64,000 bases of DNA from Rhodococcus sp. 14-2483-1-2 (GTDB lineage Bacteria > Actinomycetota > Actinomycetes > Mycobacteriales > Mycobacteriaceae): NCBI RefSeq assembly GCF_002259405.1, contig NZ_NPFW01000007.1:558001-622000 (forward strand). Direction: 5' to 3'. Under the pieces are notes generated by a model. It was not told the origin of the DNA. It made no database searches and was given only the letters and a program-made list of their open reading frames with translations. Below are positions 8,360-16,109 of this stretch, piece after piece (position 1 is the stretch's first letter; each line of letters opens with the position of its first letter). A program made the translations under genes and the position numbers.

Positions 8360-9608
8360 CGGTCTTCGGACCCGCAGTCTTCGTATCCGGGATCTTCAGC
8401 TGTCCCTTGGCAAGCCGATCCGGCTCGTCGCTCCCGGGCGGAGTGTGTGGGTCGCTCGGCTCGGCGGAATACAGCGGGTCGGGTACCTCGAGTTCCTCGT
8501 AGACCTCGTCCGGGTCGTCGGCGAGCAGCGACCGAACGGCGGTGTTGAGAACTGCGACGATCGGTACTGCGAGCAGGCCTCCGACGATGCCGGCGAGCAG
8601 AATGCCGACGGTGATGGACAGAACCACCGCCAACGGGTGCAGCCGCACGGCGCGGCCCAGCAGGAGTGGTTGCAGCACATGGCCTTCGAGCTGCATCACG
8701 GCCACCACGATGCCGAGGGTGATGACCGCGGTGATCAGCCCCTTGGTCACGAGTGCGATGAACACCGCAACGAATCCGGTCAGCACCGCACCGATGATCG
8801 GGATGAACGCTCCGATGAACACCAACGAGGCCAGCGGGAGTGCCAGTGGCACACCGAGAATGGCCAGCCCGGCTCCGATGCCGATGGCGTCGGCGGCCGC
8901 GACGGCAACCGTCGCTCGGACGTATCCCACCAGGGACCCGAAGCCTTGGATGCCCGCGGTACGGATCTTCCTGCGGGCTGCGGTCGGGGCAAGACGGGTG
9001 ACGAACTGCCAGATCTGATCGCCGCCGTACAGGAAGAAGATCAGAGTGAACAGGGTGAGCAATGCGCCGGTGAGTATCTCGCCGATCACCGCCGCCGTGG
9101 TCAGCGCTCCGCTGGTGACGGCTTCCTGGTTGTCCTGAACGACCTTCACCAAGTTGTCGGTGGCCTGCCGAATCTGATCCTCGCTGATATGCAGCGGGCC
9201 GTTGCTGAGCCATTCTTCGATGCCGTTGATGGACTGGGTGAACTGATCGCCCACCTGCGGCAGGCCCTCGATGAACTGCTCGACGATGAAGGTCATGATT
9301 CCGGCGACGACCCCGATGCTGGCGATGATCACGACGATCACCGCAACAGCACGTGGCACTCCACGTCGGTGCATCCAATCGACGACGGGAACGAGCATCG
9401 CCGACGCGAGCAGCGCCAGACCCAACGGAATGACGACGGTGCTGAGCTTGGCCACCACCAGGCAAAAAGTGATGAATCCGGCAAACAGGACAAGCAGTCG
9501 CCATGTCCATTCCGCGCCGACCCGCACCAGCGGATGCACCGAATCCGCCGCCGAAGTGGGGCCCGGGGACGCCCCCGTACCTTGCGCCCGCAACTCGTCG
9601 GTGCTCAC
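8346..9608 (-). CDS. AI-2E family transporter (UPF0118)
   Basis: A 420-residue polytopic membrane protein. It has an N-terminal pair of helices (~32-75), a large amphipathic segment between helices (~95-170) and a C-terminal helical bundle with GAFIPIIGAVLTG and PLLLGRAVRLHPLAVVLSI, the pattern of the AI-2E exporter/YdiK family. Members include quorum-signal exporters and Na+/H+ antiporters, so the substrate is open. An acidic, Pro-rich cytoplasmic tail follows residue ~375. It is the first gene of the permease-kinase-regulator operon. The GTG at 9608 lies 6 nt after a TAAATT box shared with the divergent cyclase gene. Confidence 0.9.
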   Translation of the reverse strand: MSTDELRAQGTGASPGPTSAADSVHPLVRVGAEWTWRLLVLFAGFITFCLVVAKLSTVVIPLGLALLASAMLVPVVDWMHRRGVPRAVAVIVVIIASIGVVAGIMTFIVEQFIEGLPQVGDQFTQSINGIEEWLSNGPLHISEDQIRQATDNLVKVVQDNQEAVTSGALTTAAVIGEILTGALLTLFTLIFFLYGGDQIWQFVTRLAPTAARRKIRTAGIQGFGSLVGYVRATVAVAAADAIGIGAGLAILGVPLALPLASLVFIGAFIPIIGAVLTGFVAVFIALVTKGLITAVITLGIVVAVMQLEGHVLQPLLLGRAVRLHPLAVVLSITVGILLAGIVGGLLAVPIVAVLNTAVRSLLADDPDEVYEELEVPDPLYSAEPSDPHTPPGSDEPDRLAKGQLKIPDTKTAGPKTDADG

Positions 9609-9624
9609 CCGCTAAATTTAACCT
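9609..9624. promoter_or_regulatory. Shared symmetric -10 element for two divergent leaderless genes
   Basis: Only 16 bp separate the divergent GTG starts at 9608 and 9625. In the middle is the 8-bp palindrome TAAATTTA (9613-9620). Read on the plus strand, TAAATT is followed by 6 nt and GTG (9625). Read on the minus strand, TAAATT is again followed by 6 nt and GTG (9608). Each strand therefore shows a -10 box at the distance expected for a transcript starting at the first base of the start codon. No clear -35 is seen on either side. Confidence 0.7.
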
Positions 9625-11157
9625 GTGCTGGCATCTTTCCGAGCGGTCTCGCTCACCCTGAAGAGTCGCTGGCCGCTCTATATGCTCTCCATGCTCATCG
9701 CCAACGTCTTCGGCGCGGTGCTCGTGTTCGCCTTCGTGCGGTACGGCCTACCCATCCCCGAATCGGACTCGATTGTCGCCGACCGTGTCCGCAACGTGTA
9801 CATCTTCGGGGCGTATCTGCTGGTGGCCCTCGTCGTCAGCATGATCTACGCGTACTTCCTCCTGCGCTCGGTGATCAGGTGGCAGCTCCGCGGTGGCCCG
9901 CCCACCCGCAAGGAGCAGATGACGACGCTGCACGCGCCGTTGCGTCAGGCGATCGTGCATCTGATTCTGTGGATCATCGGCGGGATCATCTTCGTACTGT
10001 TGACCATCGCCGAGATGCCGTCACTGTCGATCGCCGTCATCGTCACCGTCGGAATGGCCGCGACGGTCACCTTCGGATTCACGTACATGCTCGGCGAGCG
10101 CATCCTGCGGCCGGTCGCGGCACTGGCGTTGAGCGAGGGCCGATTCGATCGCACGATGACGCCCGGCGTCGGTACTCGCATGGCCATGACGTGGGGCCTG
10201 GGCACCTTGATGCCCGTCATCGGCATCATCCTGCTGTGCGCCACGCAGCTGACCACCGATCTGGTGTTCTCCCCCAACGCACTCGCCGTGGCCATCATCC
10301 TGCTCAGCGTGCTGGCCATCGTGCAGGCATTCGTGCTCTCGATGCTCACCGCGAGCCAGATCTCCGACCCGATCAGTCAGCTGCACAGCGCCATCGAGCG
10401 AGTTCAGCGCGGCGAGACCGACGTCGAGGTCGATGTGTTCGACGGATCCGAGATCGGACGCCTCCAGGTGGGCTTCAACCGCATGATGGAGGAATCGGCG
10501 GAACGACGCGTCCTGCGAGAGCTGTTCGGCCAACACGTCGGTGAGGACGTGGCGCGTCGAGCATTGCAGTTCGGAACCGAGCTCGGCGGCGAGACACGAT
10601 TCGTCGCAGTGCTGTTCGTCGACATGGTCGGCTCCACCGCCACCGCCTCCGAGCGCCCACCGAGCGAGGTCGTGGTGTTGCTCAACGAGTTCTTCCGGGT
10701 GGTCGTCGACGTCGTCGGGCGTCACCACGGGTTCGTCAACAAGTTCATGGGCGACGCTGCCCTCGCGATCTTCGGTGCCCCACTGGATCGTCCCGACGCA
10801 CCGACCGCCGCACTCGCCGCCGCACGTGAGCTGCGATTCGCGTTGGACGAGATCACCGGCCTCGACATCGGCATCGGTGTGTCCGCGGGGCTGGCCGTCG
10901 CCGGCAACATCGGTGCGTCGGAGCGCTTCGAGTACACGGTCATCGGAGACCCGGTCAACGAGGCGTCGAGGCTCACCGAGCTGGCGAAACTGCGTCCCGG
11001 ACGCGTCCTGGCGTCGACCTCGGCCCTGTACTTCGCCGACGACGAGGAACAGGAACAGTGGGAATTGGGAGACCAGGTGCAACTGCGTGGTCGACGACGT
11101 GCAACCCATCTGGCCTGGCCGGTGGAGTATCCCGATTCCTCCTCGAGCGACGGTTAG
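9625..11157 (+). CDS. Membrane-bound class III adenylate/guanylate cyclase with HAMP domain
   Basis: A 510-residue protein. Six membrane helices occur between residues ~10 and ~245, then a HAMP linker (SQISDPISQLHSAIERVQRG) and a class III nucleotide cyclase domain (~320-490). Metal-binding Asp residues are in VLFVDMVGST and KFMGDAALAIFG, and the transition-state region follows ERFEYTVIGDPVNEASRL. This is the layout of the mycobacterial Rv1318c-type cyclases. It should make cAMP in response to a membrane or lipid signal. The GTG at 9625 follows the -10 box by 6 nt and the mRNA is probably leaderless. Confidence 0.92.
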   Translation: MLASFRAVSLTLKSRWPLYMLSMLIANVFGAVLVFAFVRYGLPIPESDSIVADRVRNVYIFGAYLLVALVVSMIYAYFLLRSVIRWQLRGGPPTRKEQMTTLHAPLRQAIVHLILWIIGGIIFVLLTIAEMPSLSIAVIVTVGMAATVTFGFTYMLGERILRPVAALALSEGRFDRTMTPGVGTRMAMTWGLGTLMPVIGIILLCATQLTTDLVFSPNALAVAIILLSVLAIVQAFVLSMLTASQISDPISQLHSAIERVQRGETDVEVDVFDGSEIGRLQVGFNRMMEESAERRVLRELFGQHVGEDVARRALQFGTELGGETRFVAVLFVDMVGSTATASERPPSEVVVLLNEFFRVVVDVVGRHHGFVNKFMGDAALAIFGAPLDRPDAPTAALAAARELRFALDEITGLDIGIGVSAGLAVAGNIGASERFEYTVIGDPVNEASRLTELAKLRPGRVLASTSALYFADDEEQEQWELGDQVQLRGRRRATHLAWPVEYPDSSSSDG

Positions 11158-11166
11158 TCTGACAGG

Positions 11167-12297
11167 GTGCCCGACCCCAGCTCCACCCGCGGACCAGCAG
11201 TACGGCGTCCGCGAAACCGACTCCGGTGGGTCAAATGGATCGCCGGAATCGCACTGGTGGCGCTGCTGGTGGGCGAGGGGATCTACCTCTGGCCGCGACT
11301 GCACGAATCCTGGACCGCCGTCCGCGAAATCCACTGGGGTTGGCTGGCGGCCTGCGTGTTCGCGCAGGCGGTGTCGCTGAGCGCGTTCGGCAGAGTACAG
11401 AAGCAGTTGCTCGACGCAGGCGGAGTGAAGGTACGCCAGCGCAAGTCCGTGGCCGTCATCTACGGCAGCACCGCGATGGCGCTCACCCTCCCCGCCGGGC
11501 AGGTGTTCTCCACCGCATTCACCTATCGCGAGACACGCCGCTGGGGAGCGAGCCCGGTCGTCGCGTCCTGGCAGCTGGCCATCTCGGGCGTGATCGCCGC
11601 GGCCGGACTGGCCGTCCTCGGGGTCGCCGGAGGATTGGTCGTCGGTAGCTCCTTCAACACGTTCACCGTGGTGCTCCCGATCGCAGGCGTCATCGCCATC
11701 GTCGCCGCCGTTCGCTACATCTCCAATCACCCCGAGTCGATCAAGAGCATCGCGCGCTGGGGATTGCACAGATACAACGCGTTCCGTAATCAAGAGCTCG
11801 ACGCCGGGGCCGAGGCAATCGACAAGATCATCGGCCAGATTCAATCCGTCCAGCTCGGCAAACGCGACGGCGCGCTCACTCTGTCGTGGTCGGCCGTGCA
11901 TCGACTCGCGGACGTCGCCTGCCTGGCGTTCGCGTGCTTCGCCGTCGGCGCGGATCCCCGGCTGTCGGGATTGCTGATCGCGTTCGCGGCGGGCAAGGCC
12001 GTGGGATCAGTTCCGCTCGCGCCCGGCGGCCTGGTGGTGGTCGACGCGACCCTCATCGCATTTCTCACCAGCGCCGCTTCGATCAGCGCATCGCAGGCCG
12101 TCGCCTCCGCGCTGGTGTACCGCGGCGTGAGCTTCATCCTCGTCGCCATCGTCGGGTGGATCGTGTTCCTCGTACTGTTCCGGGGGCATCAGCACGCCGA
12201 TCTCGAATTCGACATCGCGCTCGAACAGCAGGAGACCGCCGAGCTGCGGCGTACCGAGGACATCCGCGATGCCAAGGGCGATCCGGAACCCGCATAG
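11167..12297 (+). CDS. Flippase-like integral membrane protein (YbhN / LPG-synthase TM domain family)
   Basis: A 376-residue protein with a basic N-terminus and about eight membrane helices. The family features are GSTAMALTLPAGQVFSTAFT in the first half and ALVYRGVSFILVAIVGW near the end, as in UPF0104/YbhN proteins and the transmembrane half of MprF. It lacks the MprF synthase domain, so it is at most a lipid flippase or transporter; the substrate is unknown. The GTG at 11167 lies exactly 6 nt after a TAGTCT box, consistent with its own leaderless promoter although the cyclase gene ends only 9 nt upstream. Confidence 0.82.
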   Translation: MPDPSSTRGPAVRRPRNRLRWVKWIAGIALVALLVGEGIYLWPRLHESWTAVREIHWGWLAACVFAQAVSLSAFGRVQKQLLDAGGVKVRQRKSVAVIYGSTAMALTLPAGQVFSTAFTYRETRRWGASPVVASWQLAISGVIAAAGLAVLGVAGGLVVGSSFNTFTVVLPIAGVIAIVAAVRYISNHPESIKSIARWGLHRYNAFRNQELDAGAEAIDKIIGQIQSVQLGKRDGALTLSWSAVHRLADVACLAFACFAVGADPRLSGLLIAFAAGKAVGSVPLAPGGLVVVDATLIAFLTSAASISASQAVASALVYRGVSFILVAIVGWIVFLVLFRGHQHADLEFDIALEQQETAELRRTEDIRDAKGDPEPA

Positions 12298-12343
12298 GCA
12301 CCCCCGAGCGGTATGGCGTCCGTCACTTCGTGTTCACCCGGAA

Positions 12344-12377
12344 TATATACGGACCCCGGTCCGCTTGTGTACTATGA
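12344..12377 (+). promoter_or_regulatory. Promoter/operator region of the YceI gene
   Basis: Upstream of YceI lie an AT-rich AATATATA (12344-12351), a 14-bp palindrome CGGACC-CC-GGTCCG (12352-12365) and a good -10 candidate TACTAT (12372-12377). The palindrome sits where a repressor or activator would contact the -35/spacer. If transcription instead starts from the AT-rich box, an ATG at 12376 would open an 8-codon leader ORF ending at the TAG that precedes the YceI Shine-Dalgarno. Confidence 0.45.
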
Positions 12378-12408
12378 GCATTGAAACTTCAACCCACTAG
12401 GAGCCACC

Positions 12409-12960
12409 ATGACCACCGCCATCGCACTTCCCGAGCTCACCGCAGGCACCTGGGCCATCGACGCAACCCACTCCACCGTCGGATTCACCGTCCGCCACCT
12501 GGTGGTCAGCAAGGTCCGTGGCCGCTTCCAGACCTTCACCGGCACCATCACCGTCGACGCCGACGGCACCCCGTCCGTCGACGCCGAGATCGACGTCGCG
12601 TCCATCACCACCGACAACGCCCAGCGCGACGGCCACCTCAAGACCGCAGACTTCTTCGAGGTCGAGAAGTTCCCCACCGCGACGTTCAAGTCCACCTCGG
12701 TCAAGGCCGACGGCGGAGACTTCATCGTCACCGGTGACTTCACCCTCCACGGCGTCACCAACTCCATCGATCTGAAGCTCGAGTTCAACGGCGTCAACGC
12801 CGGAATGGGCAACGGACCGGTCGCCGGCTTCGAGGCCAGCACCGTCATCAACCGCAAGGACTTCGGCATCAGCATCGACATGCCCCTCGAAGGCGGCGGC
12901 GCAGTCGTCGGCGACAAGATCACGCTGAACCTCGAAATCGAAGCCGGCCTGCAGGCGTAA
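12409..12960 (+). CDS. YceI family lipocalin-like protein
   Basis: A 183-residue protein spanning one YceI domain: AGTWAIDATHSTVGFTVRHL at the start, the DGHLKTADFFEVEKFPTATF core and a final strand. YceI proteins form an extended beta-barrel that binds polyisoprenoid or amphiphilic ligands. There is no signal peptide, so this copy is probably cytoplasmic, as in most actinobacteria. The start is set by TAGGAG 9-10 nt upstream of the ATG. The gene is monocistronic, with a promoter palindrome upstream and a strong hairpin downstream. Confidence 0.92.
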   Translation: MTTAIALPELTAGTWAIDATHSTVGFTVRHLVVSKVRGRFQTFTGTITVDADGTPSVDAEIDVASITTDNAQRDGHLKTADFFEVEKFPTATFKSTSVKADGGDFIVTGDFTLHGVTNSIDLKLEFNGVNAGMGNGPVAGFEASTVINRKDFGISIDMPLEGGGAVVGDKITLNLEIEAGLQA

Positions 12961-13000
12961 TCCTCCTCCGCTTCACCCCTCCCCCGTCGGGAAGGTCCGC

Positions 13001-13039
13001 CGAAAGGCCCGCACCGCATTTGCCGGTGCGGGCCTTTCG
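13001..13039 (+). terminator. Intrinsic-type terminator hairpin after yceI
   Basis: A perfect 16-bp inverted repeat (CGAAAGGCCCGCACCG at 13001-13016, CGGTGCGGGCCTTTCG at 13024-13039) with a 7-nt loop, 40 nt after the YceI stop. The arms end in AAAGG/CCTTT, which gives a short U-run within the stem on the plus strand. It is the strongest hairpin I found in the window. Confidence 0.85.
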
Positions 13040-13063
13040 CTGTCGGTGTCTACAGTGGTGCGC

Positions 13064-13438
13064 GTGAAGTTTCGTTCCCCTGCAGTTGCTGCCGTCCTCG
13101 ACCTGCTCATGGTCGTACTGTTCGCCGCGATCGGTCGACGCAGTCACGCCGAGGCCACCGCACTGTCCGGCCTGTTCCACACCGCGTGGCCGTTCGTCGT
13201 CGGTGCCGCCATCGGCTGGATCATCGCGTTCGCCCTGTACCGCAACAAGTTCGACGCGTTCCTCATCGTCCCGACGGGCATCGTCGTGTGGGTGATGACG
13301 GTGGTCGTGGGCATGGTGCTGCGTGCACTGACCGGGCAGGGAACAGCCGGATCGTTCATCGTCGTGGCAACCCTGGCCACCGCAGTTCTGCTGCTGGGTT
13401 GGCGTGCGCTGGCGAAATTCGTGCCCAGCGTTCGGTGA
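13064..13438 (+). CDS. DUF3054 family small membrane protein
   Basis: 124 residues with four predicted membrane helices and the family features LLMVVLFAAIGRRSH near the start and a TAWPFVVGA / RALTGQGTA pattern. DUF3054 proteins are widespread in actinobacteria and of unknown function. I placed the start at GTG 13064 (VKFRSPAVAAVLDLL), 7 nt after a TACAGT box; upstream in-frame GTG codons at 13046, 13055 and 13058 overlap that box. It lies between the YceI terminator and the nhaA leader, so it is transcribed alone. Confidence 0.82.
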   Translation: MKFRSPAVAAVLDLLMVVLFAAIGRRSHAEATALSGLFHTAWPFVVGAAIGWIIAFALYRNKFDAFLIVPTGIVVWVMTVVVGMVLRALTGQGTAGSFIVVATLATAVLLLGWRALAKFVPSVR

Positions 13439-13471
13439 CTTGCGAGTTCGTCGGGAACGGCCTCGACGCGA

Positions 13472-13588
13472 TAGGATGATCTACGGTGCGCCGGGAAGTC
13501 TGGTCGGCAACGACTTTGCGCTGCGTACTTGCCATCTGAAGTTCGGTCGGTTCGCAACGCGACGAAGCTACCGAAAGGCGTTGTCACC
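13472..13588 (+). ncRNA. Structured leader RNA upstream of nhaA, candidate cation riboswitch (nhaA-I-like)
   Basis: A TAGGAT box (13472-13477) would start an RNA near 13483. Nested stems can form directly after it: outer GTGCGC (13486-13491) with GCGTAC (13523-13528), inner AAGTC (13496-13500) with GACTT (13512-13516) closing a TGGTCGGCAAC loop. The loop-proximal GCCGGGAAGTCTGGTCGGC resembles my recollection of leader motifs found before nhaA genes (the nhaA-I/Li+-sensing class), but I cannot verify the match. About 60 nt separate the structure from the nhaA start, and the Shine-Dalgarno GAAAGG is at 13573-13578. Confidence 0.45.
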
Positions 13589-14899
13589 GTGACAGATTCA
13601 TCCAGTTCCAAGACGCGATTGCCGTTGTTCTCCCGCGGCTCGTGGTCCGAGGCAGACCGGGTCGCGCAGATCCTGCGCAAGGAAACCGTCGGCGGTGCAT
13701 TGCTCCTCGTCGCCACTCTTGTCGCCTTGATCTGGGCCAACTCACCCTGGTCCGCTGCCTACGACTCGCTGATGAGCACCCGAGTCGGACCCTCGGCGCT
13801 GCACCTCGATCTGACCCTGTCGACGTGGGCAGCCGACGGACTGCTGGCCATCTTCTTCTTCGTCGTCGGACTCGAACTGAAGCGAGAATTCGTCGCAGGC
13901 GATCTACGCGATCCCGCACGTGCGGCCCTTCCTGTCGCCGCGGCAATCGGCGGAATGGCAGTTCCAGCAGTCATTTTCGTGCTGATCAACCTCGGCACCG
14001 GAGACGGCGCACTGCTCGGTTGGGCAATCCCCACCGCGACCGACATCGCGTTCGCCGTTGCTGTCCTCGCCGTGATCAGTACCCACCTGCCGACCGCGCT
14101 ACGGACCTTCCTGCTTACGTTGGCTGTGGTCGACGACCTTCTCGCCGTCAGCGTCATCGCCATCTTCTACACCGACGACATCAACTTCATCGCGCTCGGC
14201 CTGACACTGATTCCGCTCGCGCTGTTCGCCGTCGCCGTACAGATGCGCGTCCGCTCGTGGTGGATTCTCATCCCGCTGGCGGTCGTGACCTGGGTACTCA
14301 TGCACGAGTCCGGCGTTCACGCCACCGTCGCGGGTGTGCTGCTCGGCTTCGCTGTCCCGGTCATGCGCAGCAAGGCCAACGGTGGCCCCGAAGCAGGCCC
14401 CGGCCTCGCCGAGCACTTCGAGCACAAGATCCGGCCGATCTCGGCGGGCATCGCGGTTCCCCTGTTCGCATTCTGTGCGGCCGGTGTGACCGTCGGCGGA
14501 TTCTCCGGACTGGCCAGCGCACTGACCGATCCGATCGCCATCGGCATCATCGCCGGCCTCGTCATCGGTAAGGCCGTCGGCATCTTCGGCACCACCTACC
14601 TCGTCTCGCGGTTCACCCGGGCCACACTGGATGCCGGACTGAAATGGCTCGACGTCCTGGGCGTCTCGATGCTCGCGGGTATCGGATTCACCGTCTCGCT
14701 GCTGATCGGCGACCTCGCCTTCGGTGAGGGAACCGAGCGCGACGACCACGTCAAGGTCGGTGTGCTGACCGGTTCGATCATCGCCGCCTCGCTGGCCGCC
14801 GTCATCCTGCGCAGCCGCAACAAGGCGTACCGGGACATCTACGTCGAAGAAACCCGCGACGACGATCACGACGGCATCCCGGACGTGTATCAAAAGTAG
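13589..14899 (+). CDS. nhaA: Na+/H+ antiporter NhaA
   Basis: A 436-residue NhaA with about 12 membrane helices. It exchanges cytoplasmic Na+ or Li+ for external protons. The ion-binding aspartates are in [15 protein letters not shown], and the TM4 motif [14 protein letters not shown] and TM2 region [13 protein letters not shown] are conserved. A 40-residue hydrophilic N-terminus and a short Asp-rich tail ([10 protein letters not shown], calcium-loop-like) lie outside the core. The start GTG 13589 follows GAAAGG by 10 nt; the open frame back to 13529 is part of the leader. Confidence 0.95.
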   Translation: MTDSSSSKTRLPLFSRGSWSEADRVAQILRKETVGGALLLVATLVALIWANSPWSAAYDSLMSTRVGPSALHLDLTLSTWAADGLLAIFFFVVGLELKREFVAGDLRDPARAALPVAAAIGGMAVPAVIFVLINLGTGDGALLGWAIPTATDIAFAVAVLAVISTHLPTALRTFLLTLAVVDDLLAVSVIAIFYTDDINFIALGLTLIPLALFAVAVQMRVRSWWILIPLAVVTWVLMHESGVHATVAGVLLGFAVPVMRSKANGGPEAGPGLAEHFEHKIRPISAGIAVPLFAFCAAGVTVGGFSGLASALTDPIAIGIIAGLVIGKAVGIFGTTYLVSRFTRATLDAGLKWLDVLGVSMLAGIGFTVSLLIGDLAFGEGTERDDHVKVGVLTGSIIAASLAAVILRSRNKAYRDIYVEETRDDDHDGIPDVYQK

Positions 14900-14941
14900 C
14901 GGGCGCTGGAATCCGGACCGCTCCGGTGACACGATGAGACC

Positions 14942-16039
14942 GTGAGCGAGACCCTGCGCGAACTGTTGACCCGGCACATCGACGCAGGACTGATGCCGGG
15001 GGCAACAGCGCTCCTGGGTGGCCCCGATGCGGAACCCGTCGCGGTCGGGTCATCGGCGGTCGGCGGTCCACCGATGGCGGTCGACGCACTGGTCCGGATT
15101 CAGTCGATGACCAAGATCGTCACCAGTGTGGCCGCCCTGCGGCTCGTGGAGGCGGGCCGGCTGACGCTCGACGACGACGTCGCGCCCTGGCTTCCCGAAC
15201 TCGCCGACCGCCCTGTGCTCACCCGTCCCGACGCTGCACTCGACGACACCGTTCCGCAGGACCGGCCGATCACGTTGCGGCACTTGCTCACCAACACCAG
15301 TGGGTACGGAATTCAGATGGGAGACACCCCGCTTGCTCGTGCGATGCGGGCCAACGACACGGAGGCCGGCCCCGCGCCGTCTCCGCTCGGCGCGGACGAG
15401 TGGTTGGCACGCATGGTGGATCTTCCGCTGGCTTTTCAGCCCGGTACCGGGTGGCGCTACCACCACGGCTTCGCCATCCTCGGCATCCTCGTCTCTCGTA
15501 TCGTCGGCCGATCTCTGCAGGATCATCTCCGCGACGACCTGTTCGGGCCACTCGACATGCCCGACACCGGACTGTGGGTACCCACCGACCGATGCCATCG
15601 CCTGACGGCGGCCTACCGGTACGAGGACGGGTCGTTGATCGAGACCGAACCCGCCGCGGGCGGACCCTATGCGGGACCGCCCCCAGTCGACGTGAGTCAC
15701 GGTGAGCTGGTGTCGACCGTGACCGATTTTCACCGCTTTCTCCGTGCGGTCCCGACGTCCGTGTCGACCGAGCACCTGAAGCTGATGACACACGACCAGG
15801 TGCCCGCGTCGATCAAGACCGACGAGAGTTTCTACCCGGGCTTCTGGCCGGGTACGGGGTGGGGATTCGGCGTCTCGGTCGTCACCGAAGGAGAGCACCT
15901 CGGCCGCTACGGATGGTCCGGCGGGCAGGGCACCGACTTCTTCGTCGACCCGGACGGGACGGTCGGCATCCTGCTGACGCAGACCGAATTGTGCGAGGCC
16001 ACCTTCGCGCTGCTGTCGGAGTTCCAGGAACTGCGCTGA
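14942..16039 (+). CDS. Serine hydrolase of the beta-lactamase/esterase class C family
   Basis: A 365-residue protein with the nucleophile motif SMTK (SxxK) near residue 56 in RIQSMTKIVTSVAALRL. The second motif region is WRYHHGFAILGILV, and a C-terminal GWGFGVSVV / GWSGGQGTDFFV segment holds the HxG-like third element. There is no signal peptide, so it is more likely an EstB-type esterase, or a related cytoplasmic hydrolase, than a secreted beta-lactamase. It stands alone, 42 nt after nhaA. Confidence 0.85.
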   Translation: MSETLRELLTRHIDAGLMPGATALLGGPDAEPVAVGSSAVGGPPMAVDALVRIQSMTKIVTSVAALRLVEAGRLTLDDDVAPWLPELADRPVLTRPDAALDDTVPQDRPITLRHLLTNTSGYGIQMGDTPLARAMRANDTEAGPAPSPLGADEWLARMVDLPLAFQPGTGWRYHHGFAILGILVSRIVGRSLQDHLRDDLFGPLDMPDTGLWVPTDRCHRLTAAYRYEDGSLIETEPAAGGPYAGPPPVDVSHGELVSTVTDFHRFLRAVPTSVSTEHLKLMTHDQVPASIKTDESFYPGFWPGTGWGFGVSVVTEGEHLGRYGWSGGQGTDFFVDPDGTVGILLTQTELCEATFALLSEFQELR

Positions 16040-16082
16040 CAGGATCGACGCCGAGTCGAGTGCAGCACCTACAGTTGTCGCC

Positions 16083-16109
16083 GTGATCGACGATCGGTTC
16101 CCGGCATGA
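16083..16109 (+). CDS. Predicted leaderless 8-codon leader peptide of the APC permease gene
   Basis: A TACAGT -10 box (16070-16075) is followed after 7 nt by GTG 16083, which opens an ORF reading (M)IDDRFPA and stopping at TGA 16107-16109. The stop overlaps the permease ATG (16106) as ATGA. If transcription starts at the GTG, ribosomes load on this short leaderless ORF and reach the permease by termination-reinitiation; no Shine-Dalgarno precedes the permease ATG. Leaderless upstream ORFs are known in mycobacteria; this one is a prediction from geometry. Confidence 0.45.
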   Translation: MIDDRFPA

